Made by a program: the position numbers and the translations under genes
The notes under the pieces: generated by a model
Told to the model about the DNA's origin: nothing
Database searches by the model: none
What the model saw: the letters and a program-made list of their open reading frames with translations, nothing else
In this document: piece by piece, positions 7,568 through 16,826 of the stretch
Layout: the number at the start of each line of letters is the position of its first letter
Numbering within the stretch: position 1 is the first letter of the stretch
Assembly (NCBI GenBank): GCA_934120635.1
Contig: CAKOUR010000010.1
Location: 1-64,000, forward strand
Direction: 5' to 3'
DNA: 64,000 bases
Source: an uncultured Bacilli bacterium
GTDB lineage: Bacteria > Bacillota_I > Bacilli_A > RF39 > UBA660

Positions 7568-8412
7568 CGTCTCTCACCTTCCTTATCACTAATAAAATGA
7601 ACATAATTATCGTAGCGACTTTTTAAAATATCCCCACACTCAACCATCTTCTTTACATAGCATCCATCTTCTTTTATATGCATACAATCCCTATACTTAC
7701 AATGTTCTAAAAAAGAAAACATCTCATTCATATTATCACGAATTGCATATTTATCCATCCCATGAAAATCAACATTTGAAAATCCAGGAGTATCAACAAT
7801 ATAACCATCCACTACTTCATATAATTCAGTATGCCTTGTCGTATGCTTTCCTCGATTTAAAGCATATGAAATTTCATTTGTCTTAAGCTTTAACGTAGGA
7901 GAAATTCTATTTAATAAACTACTCTTCCCCGCACCAGACTGACCTGTTAACACCGTAATCTTATCTTTAAAAACATGCTTTAACCCATCAATATCATCAT
8001 TAGTAAAAACTTCATAGCCATCATCTTGATAATACTTCATAACGTTTTCTATATTTTCTTTTTCTAAATCAGAAAGCAAATCCAACTTTGTAAAACAAAT
8101 AACTGGTTTAATTCTATGATAACTAATTACAGTAAGTAACTTATCCAATAAATAAGAATCAAAATCAGGACTCTTAACACTAGCAACAACAATAGCCTGA
8201 TCAACATTAGCAACACTAGGACGAACAAGAGAATTCTTTCTCTCATGAATAGCTAATAAATAACCATTACCTTCATCAAAAACAACATGATCACCAACCA
8301 AAGGAGAAAGTCCATGATAGCGAAACTTTCCCCTAGGTTTACATAAATAAGTATTATTCACACTTTTAACTAAATAATCATTACTAATATTTTTAATAAT
8401 TAATCCTTCCAT
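7564..8412 (-). CDS. rsgA: Ribosome small-subunit-dependent GTPase RsgA
   Basis: A 282-residue assembly GTPase acting on maturing 30S subunits. It has the N-terminal OB-fold, then the circularly permuted GTPase order typical of this family: G4 (TKLD, in the place of NKxD) comes before the P-loop GQSGAGKSS and before DTPG. The C-terminal zinc knuckle (CKYRDCMHIKEDGC) is complete. A GGGGGA ribosome site precedes the ATG. Lies between prkC (8-base gap) and rpe (4-base overlap), the conserved Bacilli order. Confidence 0.95.
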   Translation of the reverse strand: MEGLIIKNISNDYLVKSVNNTYLCKPRGKFRYHGLSPLVGDHVVFDEGNGYLLAIHERKNSLVRPSVANVDQAIVVASVKSPDFDSYLLDKLLTVISYHRIKPVICFTKLDLLSDLEKENIENVMKYYQDDGYEVFTNDDIDGLKHVFKDKITVLTGQSGAGKSSLLNRISPTLKLKTNEISYALNRGKHTTRHTELYEVVDGYIVDTPGFSNVDFHGMDKYAIRDNMNEMFSFLEHCKYRDCMHIKEDGCYVKKMVECGDILKSRYDNYVHFISDKEGERR

Positions 8413-8420
8413 AAATCCCC

Positions 8421-10397
8421 CTAATCTAAATTATCATCTGTATCAGTACTATTACTACTATCACTTTTTGTATAATAGCAATTAATAACAGCATCTTTAC
8501 CACTAATTTGATAATTAACTTGAGAAGTAACTAAATCATAAGATGCTTTACCTGGACAAGTAACTGTGCCACTTTCTCCATCTTTATGTTTCTCTACTTT
8601 GGTATCAAAAACTGATTCAGTACTACCCTTTAAATAATAATTAATAGTCAAATTATAAGTCGTCATATCAACATCAATAGTAACAACAAATTGTACCCCA
8701 CTAGCAATCTTACCTGTACGATTTTGTCCAGTAACAGCCTTATCTAAATAACTACTATAATCACTAACGACATTTCCTTTTTTATCCTTTACAACTAAAG
8801 ATAATCCATATTGATTAGCAAACTCCTCTGCTTTAGATAAAGTCCAACCTTCCGTAGCAATCTCAGGATAACTATCATAAATATCTGGAATATATAAAGT
8901 AAGTTCATCACCTTTTTTCAACTTAGTTTCTTCTTTCTCTACATATTTAGGACTCTGGTCAATAACAGCATCAATTTTTCCGATATAATCCTTAGGACTT
9001 TCTACTTTCTTTTTCTCAACAGTAACTTTAAGTCCTAATTTCTCTAATTTTTTCTTAAGAGAAGAAGCATTTTGATTAGTATAATCCTCTAATACAACAT
9101 CAGCAAGTCCAGTTGATTCCACAATAGTAATAATACTTCCCTTTCTCTTACTAGATCCAGCACTAGGTTGTGTTTCAATAACATACCCTTCTTTAATTTT
9201 ATCACTAGCTTCCTTCTTTACATCATACTTAAAGCCCTTCTTCTTCAAAACAGAAATAGCTTTATCAATCTTTTGATTAGTAACGTCAGGAACTACAATT
9301 ACCTTTGTATTATTACGATGATTTAAGAAAATCAAAGTACCAGACATCAATAAAATAACAACTAACCCTACCAAAATAAGTATTTTTGTACGAGTCATCT
9401 TCTTTTTTTCTTTTTTTCGAGAACCACCATTTCCACTTTCTTCTCCATTAGCAGGAATTTCTACTTCTTTAGCCTTAGGTTGAGTAACTGTAGATTCTTT
9501 AATAGGAATTGCTCTACTCTCATCTAATTCACTCTCTGGATAAGGAAAATGATATTTTACCTCATTCTGCCTATCTTCATCTAAAGCATGAACAATATCA
9601 TCATGCATTTCATGAATATTATCATATCTATTTTTAGGATTTTTAGCCGTTGCTTTTAAGACAATATTCTCAACACTTTGAGGAATTAAAGGATTTTGTC
9701 TACGAATACTAGGAATTCTCTCCTTCATTTGTTTTAAAGCAATCTCAACAGCATTATCTCCCTTAAAAGGAACACTTCCCGTAAGTAATTCATACATCAA
9801 AATACCAGCAGAATAAATATCACTCTTAGTAGTAGCCCCCTTTCCACTCGCCTGCTCAGGTGGCAAATAATGAACACTACCCATAACAGAGTTAGTTTGT
9901 GTCAATTGTGTTGCATTCATTGACATAGCAATACCAAAATCAGTAATTTTAATCATTCCATTATCTAAAATCATAATATTTTGAGGTTTAATATCACGAT
10001 GAATGATATAAGCATCATGTGCCTGAGCTAGCCCATCAGTAAGTTGTGCCATAATATCAATAACTTCAGGAACCGTCAAACTTCCTCTTTTTTGAATTAA
10101 TTGTTTTAAAGTCTTACCATCAATATATTCCATAACAATATAATGTTGTCCATCTTCTTCCCCAACATCATAAACCTCTACAATATTAGGATGCGACAAA
10201 TCTGATACACTTTTTGCTTCTCTCTGAAACCTACGAATAAATTTCTCATTATTCTCAAGATCGCCTCTTAAAACCTTAATTGCAACATCTCTATCCAAAA
10301 TCTTATCATGTGCTAAATACACATTTGCCATACCACCCTCACCAATTGATTTTAAAATTTCATACCGTTCATTGATAACTTGCCCTTTCGATAGCAT
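8421..10397 (-). CDS. prkC: PASTA-domain Ser/Thr protein kinase PrkC
   Basis: A 658-residue membrane kinase. The N-terminal ~270 residues are a eukaryotic-type kinase (GEGGMANVYLA glycine loop, VAIKVL lysine, HRDIKPQN catalytic loop, TDFGIA metal site). A basic linker precedes one membrane span (~residues 333-358), then three or so PASTA repeats (each starting like VVPDVTNQ) and a C-terminal threonine/lysine-rich tail outside. In Bacillus it senses muropeptides and controls germination and wall genes. The ATG shares one base with the prpC stop; a GTG one codon earlier is also possible. Confidence 0.95.
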   Translation of the reverse strand: MLSKGQVINERYEILKSIGEGGMANVYLAHDKILDRDVAIKVLRGDLENNEKFIRRFQREAKSVSDLSHPNIVEVYDVGEEDGQHYIVMEYIDGKTLKQLIQKRGSLTVPEVIDIMAQLTDGLAQAHDAYIIHRDIKPQNIMILDNGMIKITDFGIAMSMNATQLTQTNSVMGSVHYLPPEQASGKGATTKSDIYSAGILMYELLTGSVPFKGDNAVEIALKQMKERIPSIRRQNPLIPQSVENIVLKATAKNPKNRYDNIHEMHDDIVHALDEDRQNEVKYHFPYPESELDESRAIPIKESTVTQPKAKEVEIPANGEESGNGGSRKKEKKKMTRTKILILVGLVVILLMSGTLIFLNHRNNTKVIVVPDVTNQKIDKAISVLKKKGFKYDVKKEASDKIKEGYVIETQPSAGSSKRKGSIITIVESTGLADVVLEDYTNQNASSLKKKLEKLGLKVTVEKKKVESPKDYIGKIDAVIDQSPKYVEKEETKLKKGDELTLYIPDIYDSYPEIATEGWTLSKAEEFANQYGLSLVVKDKKGNVVSDYSSYLDKAVTGQNRTGKIASGVQFVVTIDVDMTTYNLTINYYLKGSTESVFDTKVEKHKDGESGTVTCPGKASYDLVTSQVNYQISGKDAVINCYYTKSDSSNSTDTDDNLD

Positions 10398-11137
10398 CAC
10401 ACATCACCGCTTTCTCTTTTTAAATAAGCAATACTTATATTGTCATTTCCTCCTCTAGCATTTGCTTTACGAATTAATTTTTCTACCGCCTCCTGAGCAG
10501 TAGCTTCTTCGTTCAAAACCCTTTCTATTTGTTCTTCTGTAATCATATTAGTAAGACCATCACTACAAAGAAGAATACCATCATTTTTAACATCTACATC
10601 AAAAATATCAATATCAATAGGATTATTTGCTCCTAAAGCTCTCATTAAAACATTTTTTCTAGGATGATATTTTGCCTCCTCAGGAGTAAGTTCTCCAGTA
10701 GATACAAGTAAATTCACTAATGTATGATCTTTTGTTACTTTATGAATTTTATGATTTTTAATCACAAACCCCGAACTATCTCCAATATTACCATACAGCA
10801 AATAATCATTTGTCTTAATTGCACAAACAAAAGTTGTCCCCATTCCTTTACTATCAGGATTCTCTTTGGTATACTCAAAAATCTTTTGATTCATTTCTGT
10901 AACAATATTTCTCAAAAATTCAACAGCACTATCTTTATCACCAATAGAATCTAAATTATAAAATTCTTCCGTTAAATGATTAATTGCAATCGCACTAGCC
11001 ACTTCTCCAGCCTTATGTCCTCCCATTCCATCGGCAACGGCAAGCAAATATTCTCCTTTATCATTATTCAAAATAATAACATTATCTTCATTGTGTTCCC
11101 TAACTTTTCCTGTATCTGTCAAATAAAATGTTTCCAT
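10397..11137 (-). CDS. prpC: PP2C-type Ser/Thr phosphatase, partner of PrkC
   Basis: A 246-residue PPM-family phosphatase that reverses PrkC phosphorylation. Metal-binding motifs are all present: TDTGKVREHNEDN at the start, ADGMGGH, a GDSSGF segment, CSDGLTNM and GGNDNIS near the end. Length is typical. The start ATG overlaps the rlmN stop by one base and its own stop overlaps prkC by one base, so the three are translationally coupled. Confidence 0.95.
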   Translation of the reverse strand: METFYLTDTGKVREHNEDNVIILNNDKGEYLLAVADGMGGHKAGEVASAIAINHLTEEFYNLDSIGDKDSAVEFLRNIVTEMNQKIFEYTKENPDSKGMGTTFVCAIKTNDYLLYGNIGDSSGFVIKNHKIHKVTKDHTLVNLLVSTGELTPEEAKYHPRKNVLMRALGANNPIDIDIFDVDVKNDGILLCSDGLTNMITEEQIERVLNEEATAQEAVEKLIRKANARGGNDNISIAYLKRESGDV

Positions 11138-12171
11138 TAAAATTCTCCTTTCAAAACAGCATTATTAGCCCTAAGTTGTCCACAAGCAGCATCTACTTTT
11201 CCTCCAAATTCCCTACGAATTGTCACATTAATATTCTCTTTCTTTAGTATATCATAAAATCTTAAAATTTGTGGCTTTTTAGAACGCTTATACCCTATAT
11301 TTTCAGTCTCATTATAAGGAATTAAATTAACATAACACATCATGTTTTTTAATTTCTTTGCAAGTTCTCTAGCACAATCATCAGTATCATTAATTCCATC
11401 TAGCATAATATATTCCATAGTAACTCTACGATTAGTTTTTTGAATATACTTCTTAATCACTTGAAATAAACTATCCATATCATAAGCAGAAGCAATAGGC
11501 ATTATTTCTTTTCGAACAGTATCATTAGGCGCATGTAAACTAATCGCCAAATTAACTTGCCCTTCTTCTTGCATAAACTTTTCAATCCCAGGAATAACAC
11601 CACAAGTAGAAATAGTAATATGTCTTGACCCTATGCCAATTCCTTTACCACAATTAATAATCTTAACAAAACGCATTACATTATTGTAATTATCCATAGG
11701 TTCCCCTATTCCCATCATAACAACATGTGTAATTCTTTTCTTGATATCTTCCTCAATTAATAATATTTGTTGAACAATTTCATAAGCCTCTAAATTTCGT
11801 ACTTTCTTTAAACGACCACTTTCACAAAAACGGCATCCCATATTACAACCAACTTGACTAGAAACACATATACTTATCCCATAATCATGAAACATCACAA
11901 CAGACTCTATTCTCTCACCATCTAATAACTCAAACAAATATTTAGAAACATCAACATCTTCTTGCTTTATCAACAATTTAATCTTTTCAAAAGAAAAATT
12001 ATCTTGAAGTATTTTTTGACATTTAGTTCCTATATTCATCATTTTTTCTGGCTCTTCTATTCTTTTCTTATACAAAAAATCAAAAACTTGTGTTGCTCTA
12101 AATTTTTTATCTCCAATAGAAACAAAATAATCCTCTAATTCCCCTAAAGTATAATCATAAATATTTCTCAT
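11137..12171 (-). CDS. rlmN: 23S rRNA (A2503-C2)/tRNA methyltransferase RlmN
   Basis: A 344-residue radical SAM methyltransferase that methylates C2 of A2503 in 23S rRNA and A37 in some tRNAs. The iron-sulfur motif CNMGCRFC is present, followed by GIGEPMDN and SLHAPND, and a C-terminal Cys (AACGQL) that fits the second catalytic cysteine. ATG follows AGGAG. It is in the same operon as prpC-prkC-rsgA-rpe. Confidence 0.95.
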   Translation of the reverse strand: MRNIYDYTLGELEDYFVSIGDKKFRATQVFDFLYKKRIEEPEKMMNIGTKCQKILQDNFSFEKIKLLIKQEDVDVSKYLFELLDGERIESVVMFHDYGISICVSSQVGCNMGCRFCESGRLKKVRNLEAYEIVQQILLIEEDIKKRITHVVMMGIGEPMDNYNNVMRFVKIINCGKGIGIGSRHITISTCGVIPGIEKFMQEEGQVNLAISLHAPNDTVRKEIMPIASAYDMDSLFQVIKKYIQKTNRRVTMEYIMLDGINDTDDCARELAKKLKNMMCYVNLIPYNETENIGYKRSKKPQILRFYDILKKENINVTIRREFGGKVDAACGQLRANNAVLKGEF

Positions 12172-12180
12172 ATCTCTCTC

Positions 12181-12567
12181 CTAAAAAATTCTATTTATAA
12201 ATAAATAAAATAAAACAACATCAAGAATAGAATAAAGTAAAATAATCAAAATACTAGATTTAAAAGTAATCTTTTTCTTTAAAAGAAATTTATCTATTAA
12301 AATAGTATAAAGAGAAAAAAAGCCAATAATTAATAAATTAATATACCCTCTTCCCAAAAACAAAAGTTTATCATTACTAATTAACACATCATTATTTAAA
12401 ACTTTAACATAATGAACAGAATTTTTTTTAGCAATATAAATAGTGAATACAATATTAATCAATATCAAAAATATATAAATATAATTTTTATTTTTTATAA
12501 AATTTTTAAATGATTTCTTTTTCTCTAATTGTTGTTTTTTTTCTTTCTTATAAATTTTTTTATGCAT
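12181..12567 (-). CDS. Small basic membrane protein, unknown
   Basis: Not recognised. The 128-residue protein starts with a very Lys-rich cytoplasmic stretch and has three predicted membrane spans (about residues 30-47, 75-92, 105-124). No domain motif is visible. The ATG follows GGAGGAG. It is the first gene of the unit that continues into rlmN, only 9 bases away, so it may be co-expressed with it. Confidence 0.55.
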   Translation of the reverse strand: MHKKIYKKEKKQQLEKKKSFKNFIKNKNYIYIFLILINIVFTIYIAKKNSVHYVKVLNNDVLISNDKLLFLGRGYINLLIIGFFSLYTILIDKFLLKKKITFKSSILIILLYSILDVVLFYLFINRIF

Positions 12568-12636
12568 AAACTCCTCCTACTCTTCTTAGATATAAGTATA
12601 TCTTTTTTTTTATCGTTATTCAAGTATTTTAAGATG

Positions 12637-12662
12637 AAAAAAAACACTAAGTTATCTTAGTG
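12637..12662 (-). terminator. pta terminator
   Basis: Minus-strand hairpin CACTAAG / CTTAGTG with a 4-base loop and a run of eight T. Its first strand overlaps the last codons of pta. Confidence 0.85.
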
Positions 12663-13670
12663 CTTCAAATTATCATTTCCAATAGCTTGTACTGCAGTAA
12701 TAGCAACTGCTCCTACTATGTCAGAAACATTACAACCTCTAGACAAATCATTAACAGGCATCGCAATACCTTGACAAATAGGACCATATGCTTCAGCATG
12801 AGCCAATCTTTGAACTAATTTATATCCAATATTTCCAGCATCTAAATCAGGAAAAATTAAAACATTCGCACGACCAGCAACTTCACTTGAAGGTGCTTTA
12901 GATTGTGCTACTTCTGGTACAATAGCAGCGTCTAACTGTAATTCTCCATCAACTTTATATTGAGGAAATCTCTCCTTAACCAATCGAGTTGCTTCAACAA
13001 CTTTATCTACATCAGCATGTTTTGCACTTCCTTTTGTAGAATGAGATAACATAGCAACAATTGGTTCGTGAAGTGTTAATAATTCAAATGATTCAGCACT
13101 AGATGCTGCAATATAAGAAAGTTTATCTGGATCAGGATTTTGTTCAAGCCCAGAATCAGCAAATAAAAACGTACCATGATCTCCATACTCACAATTTGGA
13201 ACAACCATCAAGAAAAATGCCGATACCAATTTAACTCCTGGTTTTGTTTTTAAAATCTGTAACGCAGGTCTTAAAGTATTTGAAGTAGAATGACATGCTC
13301 CAGATACAGCCCCATCAGCATATCCCATTTTTACTAACATACAAGCATAATACATGTAATCAGTAGTTAATAATCGATATGCATCTTCTTCTGTCATTCC
13401 TTTTTCTTTTCGAAGTTGATAAAGTTTCTCCTGTAATTCCATTGTCAATTCACTAGTAAAAGGATCAATAATCTTTGCTTTAGACAAATCAAATCCTTGT
13501 CCAATTGAATTAATATCTTCTTCTTTTCCAACCAAAATAATATCAGCAATCTCTTCTTTTAAAATAATAGAAGCCGCTTCAATTACTCTTTTATCCATAG
13601 TTTCAGGAAGAACAATAGTCTTCTTATTTTTCTTAGCTCTTAATTTTAAATTTTCAATTATCTTACTCAT
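12657..13670 (-). CDS. pta: Phosphate acetyltransferase
   Basis: A 337-residue PTA/PTB-family enzyme (the short form without an N-terminal DRTGG region) converting acetyl-CoA and phosphate to acetyl phosphate. Visible signatures: VLPETMDKRV at the N-terminus, DGAVSGACHST, FADSG, and the C-terminal MPVNDLSRG. The partner acetate kinases are encoded about 41 kb away, in two tandem copies. Own promoter and terminator mark it as monocistronic. Phosphotransbutyrylase is less likely given the PTA-like motifs. Confidence 0.95.
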   Translation of the reverse strand: MSKIIENLKLRAKKNKKTIVLPETMDKRVIEAASIILKEEIADIILVGKEEDINSIGQGFDLSKAKIIDPFTSELTMELQEKLYQLRKEKGMTEEDAYRLLTTDYMYYACMLVKMGYADGAVSGACHSTSNTLRPALQILKTKPGVKLVSAFFLMVVPNCEYGDHGTFLFADSGLEQNPDPDKLSYIAASSAESFELLTLHEPIVAMLSHSTKGSAKHADVDKVVEATRLVKERFPQYKVDGELQLDAAIVPEVAQSKAPSSEVAGRANVLIFPDLDAGNIGYKLVQRLAHAEAYGPICQGIAMPVNDLSRGCNVSDIVGAVAITAVQAIGNDNLKH

Positions 13671-13685
13671 TTTATCACCACATAG

Positions 13686-13714
13686 ATTATATCAATTATT
13701 TAGTAAACTGTCTA
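13686..13714 (-). promoter_or_regulatory. pta promoter
   Basis: Minus strand TAGACA (13714-13709), 17-base spacer, TATAAT (13691-13686), with extended TGA; GGTGATAAA ribosome site and ATG follow within 20 bases. Confidence 0.8.
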
Positions 13715-13746
13715 TAAAATTAACAAAATCAAAAAAGATAAAACAA

Positions 13747-14286
13747 TCATGTCAAACTAGCTTGAATAATTAACTGTTTTTTCTTATCTTCTAAACTACA
13801 AGTAATTAAATATAAAGTATTATTATCACAATTAGAAATCATATATCCCATCTTGTCTATCAAATAAATATCAGAAACAATATAATATAACTTATGATCA
13901 AAAAAATTAAGAATAATAATATCACCAATTTTAACATCTACCAAATGATTAAAATAACTATATCTTCCATTACCAGAATGAGCAGCAAAATAATAAAGAT
14001 TTTCTTCTATCTTACTTTCTTTTAAAATTTCTACATGATAATCTACTGTATTAAGTGAACTATCAATAGGATAAACATAATCTTTAAACGATATACAAGG
14101 AATATCAAGTTCTAACAGATAATTAAAATACTTACCTCTCTTTTGCTTATCAAAAGAATCAGGAAAAGCAACAACCAAATTTTTTAAAAATATCTCTTTC
14201 TTTTGCTTTGGGATAACCAAAAAAAATCCTATAATCAGTAAAATACTAATTCCTAAAATGAACTTTTTGATAAAAAAATCCTCCAA
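13747..14286 (-). CDS. Sortase-family transpeptidase with altered active site
   Basis: About 179 residues: one N-terminal membrane span, then a sortase-type domain with AAHSGN (candidate catalytic His103) and LYLITCS (candidate Cys163). The Arg that normally follows 8 or so residues after the Cys, just before the last strand, is Gln171 in KKKQLIIQ. Sortases anchor surface proteins to the wall; the partner gene just upstream encodes a likely substrate. The start is unclear: the in-frame TTG at 14286 overlaps the upstream gene by 41 bases, and a GGAGG lies just after it, pointing to a non-ATG start a few codons in. Confidence 0.75.
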   Translation of the reverse strand: MEDFFIKKFILGISILLIIGFFLVIPKQKKEIFLKNLVVAFPDSFDKQKRGKYFNYLLELDIPCISFKDYVYPIDSSLNTVDYHVEILKESKIEENLYYFAAHSGNGRYSYFNHLVDVKIGDIIILNFFDHKLYYIVSDIYLIDKMGYMISNCDNNTLYLITCSLEDKKKQLIIQASLT

Positions 14287-16690
14287 TAGTAATCAAAATA
14301 ATGACAATAGCAACCCCTAAAAAGTAAGGAATATTTTCCATGGTATCTGGAACATCTACCACCTTTTTAGAAATTTGATTAACAAAAGAAACTTCCCATA
14401 ACTTTTTAGAGTCATCAATACTAATACATTGTCTTTCATTACTAAGTAAATATTTTCCTTTAATTTTCTTTTGAACAAAACAATACTTTCCCAAAGGAAG
14501 TTCTTTAAATTTTAATCTTCCTTCTTCATCAGTTAGCCCAGTATCAATAATTTCATCTTTCTCATTTCTAATTTCTACAATAGTTCCTTCAATATCATCA
14601 CCATTTTCATCATAATTATGATACTCCAAATCCATCTTAGAAATCTGCTCCAAAAATTCTAAAAATAATTCTACCTTTTCATCTTTCTTTTTATTAATAT
14701 TTAAATCAAAGCATTTCTGTTCACCAGTTTTTTTATTTCTTACACAATAATTTCCCAATAGCAACAATAATTCCTTTTTCCCCTTATCATTAGTTACAAA
14801 ATGATCAATTACTTCATTCTTTGGATAAAGAAGATTATCATAAAGAAAAATATCATCTTTAGCAATCAATTCAAAATCTACATTAGGTTGAATATCTTTT
14901 CGATATTGATACTTATTTTTTTCAAGAGAAAAAACTTCTTTAAACGAAGAAATATAAACTGTTCCTTTAATTAACTTTTGATAAATATTTGTGTTATAAA
15001 TTAAATATTTACCATCAATCAACATTTCTTTAGTATCATCTAAAGTAAAGTCAATTTTTTGGTTTTGAAATTGATAAATAGAAGGAACTTCAACTTCTTC
15101 CAATCGATATTTTCCATAACCAACTTCCATAGGAAATAAAATTTCTCCCGAAGAATTTGTAGTAAAAACCTCAATATCATTAATTGACAAATATTTTTTC
15201 TTTGAATAGTCATATATTCGATAAGAAAATCCTTCTAAATTTATTTTCTTATCATAATCAAAATCAAATTCACTAATTTTAATTTTACAAAGAATATAAG
15301 GATCAATCAAATTAATTACCATTTTACTACTAGAATGCTTATAAATATTAAAAGAAATATTCCCAATTTTTCCATAGCCAAAAGAAGTTGTTAATTGATG
15401 CAAAAAATATCTTCCATAAGGTAATTCTACTTCAATTATTCCATCATCATTTGTGTTAAAAATACCATAACTTCTCTGATTTTCTCCAACTATTTCAAAT
15501 TGAATATTTTTTTCTTTTCTTAATTCTCCAGTATTTTCAAAATTATATTTTTTACTCAATCTAACCTGCTGATAATAAGGGTATTCTTCTAATAAAACTG
15601 GCATATCATCAATACCAAAATTAATTTCCTTTTCATCTAAATTCAACAAATAACCTGTACTTTCTTTTGTCTGTTTAACAAAATAAGTTCCATAAGGCAA
15701 ATTATTAACAAATTCTTTTCCTTCCCCATTTACTGTAAATTCTTCCAAAAATTCATGATTTTGATTATACAAAGAATAAGTAGCCCCTTCAAATGATCCT
15801 TGTCCACTAGGTACACTTTCTTTCGTTTCTCCATCAATGACTTGAAAATCCATATCTTTTCCTTCAATTTGAAAAGAAATCTCTACTGTTTCATTCAAAA
15901 AATTACCGACAGAAATTAATTGCTGAGAATTATCATAATAATAAAACCGACTATTCACAGGATAAAATTTCTTTTTCTTCAAAATAATTTTCTCTCTTCC
16001 AACATAATTCGTTCCTATTTGAATCTTTAAAGTATCATCAGATATCGAAACAGAAGAATGACCAAAATCCACCACTTCATACAAAGCCAAATTTCCTGAT
16101 GAGATCTTAATCTCCAAATTATCTCCAATAAAATAAGTACCCCCATTAATAAAATTTAAAGATAACTTCTTTTTATTTTCTTGAACCAAACTAAGAATTT
16201 CATTTTTATAACTTTCAATATTAATACGAGGACCATTTTTATCTAATATGGTTGTCCACTCTACTGAACCACCACTTAAATATTCCCAAATTAACTCTTG
16301 AGCAGCCATATAATAAAAATGACTACTATGTCCAGGATACAAATAGCCAAAATAACTAATTTCTTGAACATATTTTTTAGCATCATCACTTAAAGAAGAC
16401 AAACCAAAGTTTTCAGTAGAGTGATACCACTCTGTAGTAATTCCTTTACCTAATTCTACACAATAAGAAACAACCCCATTCAAAGTATACATATCTAAAT
16501 AATATAAATGCTCTTCTCCATTAAATTTAGCAACCGCATAATACCCTTCCATACGATTTTTTTCTAATTTAGAATCATTCATCCCTGCTTGAACAAAAAC
16601 TCCTCGAAAACATAAAATCGTAAAAAGAAATAAAAAAATAAAATGCCAAATAAAAGATTTCCGTTCATTTCTAGCTTTAATTTTTTTCAT
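14246..16690 (-). CDS. Thioester-domain and Cna-B/SpaA-repeat surface adhesin
   Basis: An 814-residue exported protein. After a signal/anchor segment (12-32) comes a thioester (TQXA-type) domain: YCVELG (Cys77) and AAQELIW (Gln131) are the residues that would form the internal thioester used for covalent attachment to host targets. About five Cna-B/SpaA-like beta repeats follow, each ending in a GxY(F/C)(L/V)xx motif (YGTYFVKQ, YGRYFLHQ, YGKYRLEE, GKYCFVQK). Near residue 780 a VPDTMEN sorting-like motif, a membrane span and a basic tail end the protein. ATG follows GAGGAGG; sortase gene overlaps the 3' end. Confidence 0.85.
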   Translation of the reverse strand: MKKIKARNERKSFIWHFIFLFLFTILCFRGVFVQAGMNDSKLEKNRMEGYYAVAKFNGEEHLYYLDMYTLNGVVSYCVELGKGITTEWYHSTENFGLSSLSDDAKKYVQEISYFGYLYPGHSSHFYYMAAQELIWEYLSGGSVEWTTILDKNGPRINIESYKNEILSLVQENKKKLSLNFINGGTYFIGDNLEIKISSGNLALYEVVDFGHSSVSISDDTLKIQIGTNYVGREKIILKKKKFYPVNSRFYYYDNSQQLISVGNFLNETVEISFQIEGKDMDFQVIDGETKESVPSGQGSFEGATYSLYNQNHEFLEEFTVNGEGKEFVNNLPYGTYFVKQTKESTGYLLNLDEKEINFGIDDMPVLLEEYPYYQQVRLSKKYNFENTGELRKEKNIQFEIVGENQRSYGIFNTNDDGIIEVELPYGRYFLHQLTTSFGYGKIGNISFNIYKHSSSKMVINLIDPYILCKIKISEFDFDYDKKINLEGFSYRIYDYSKKKYLSINDIEVFTTNSSGEILFPMEVGYGKYRLEEVEVPSIYQFQNQKIDFTLDDTKEMLIDGKYLIYNTNIYQKLIKGTVYISSFKEVFSLEKNKYQYRKDIQPNVDFELIAKDDIFLYDNLLYPKNEVIDHFVTNDKGKKELLLLLGNYCVRNKKTGEQKCFDLNINKKKDEKVELFLEFLEQISKMDLEYHNYDENGDDIEGTIVEIRNEKDEIIDTGLTDEEGRLKFKELPLGKYCFVQKKIKGKYLLSNERQCISIDDSKKLWEVSFVNQISKKVVDVPDTMENIPYFLGVAIVIILITIGGFFYQKVHFRN

Positions 16691-16761
16691 TTTTTTCCTC
16701 CTCTACCTATATTATTCTAGGTCACCAAAGAAAAATCCTTCATCATCTTAAAACTTTTAAC

Positions 16762-16818
16762 AAAAAAAATACTTATCTAGTTCTCTCCTTACAAAAAGAA
16801 TAAACCAAATAAGTATTT
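16762..16818 (-). terminator. Terminator after the M13 peptidase unit
   Basis: Minus-strand stem AAATACTTAT / ATAAGTATTT with a 32-base loop, then a run of T. It separates the peptidase/ABC unit from the adhesin/sortase pair. The stem is the AAATACTTA sequence seen in other terminators here. Confidence 0.65.
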
Positions 16819-16826
16819 TAACAAAT

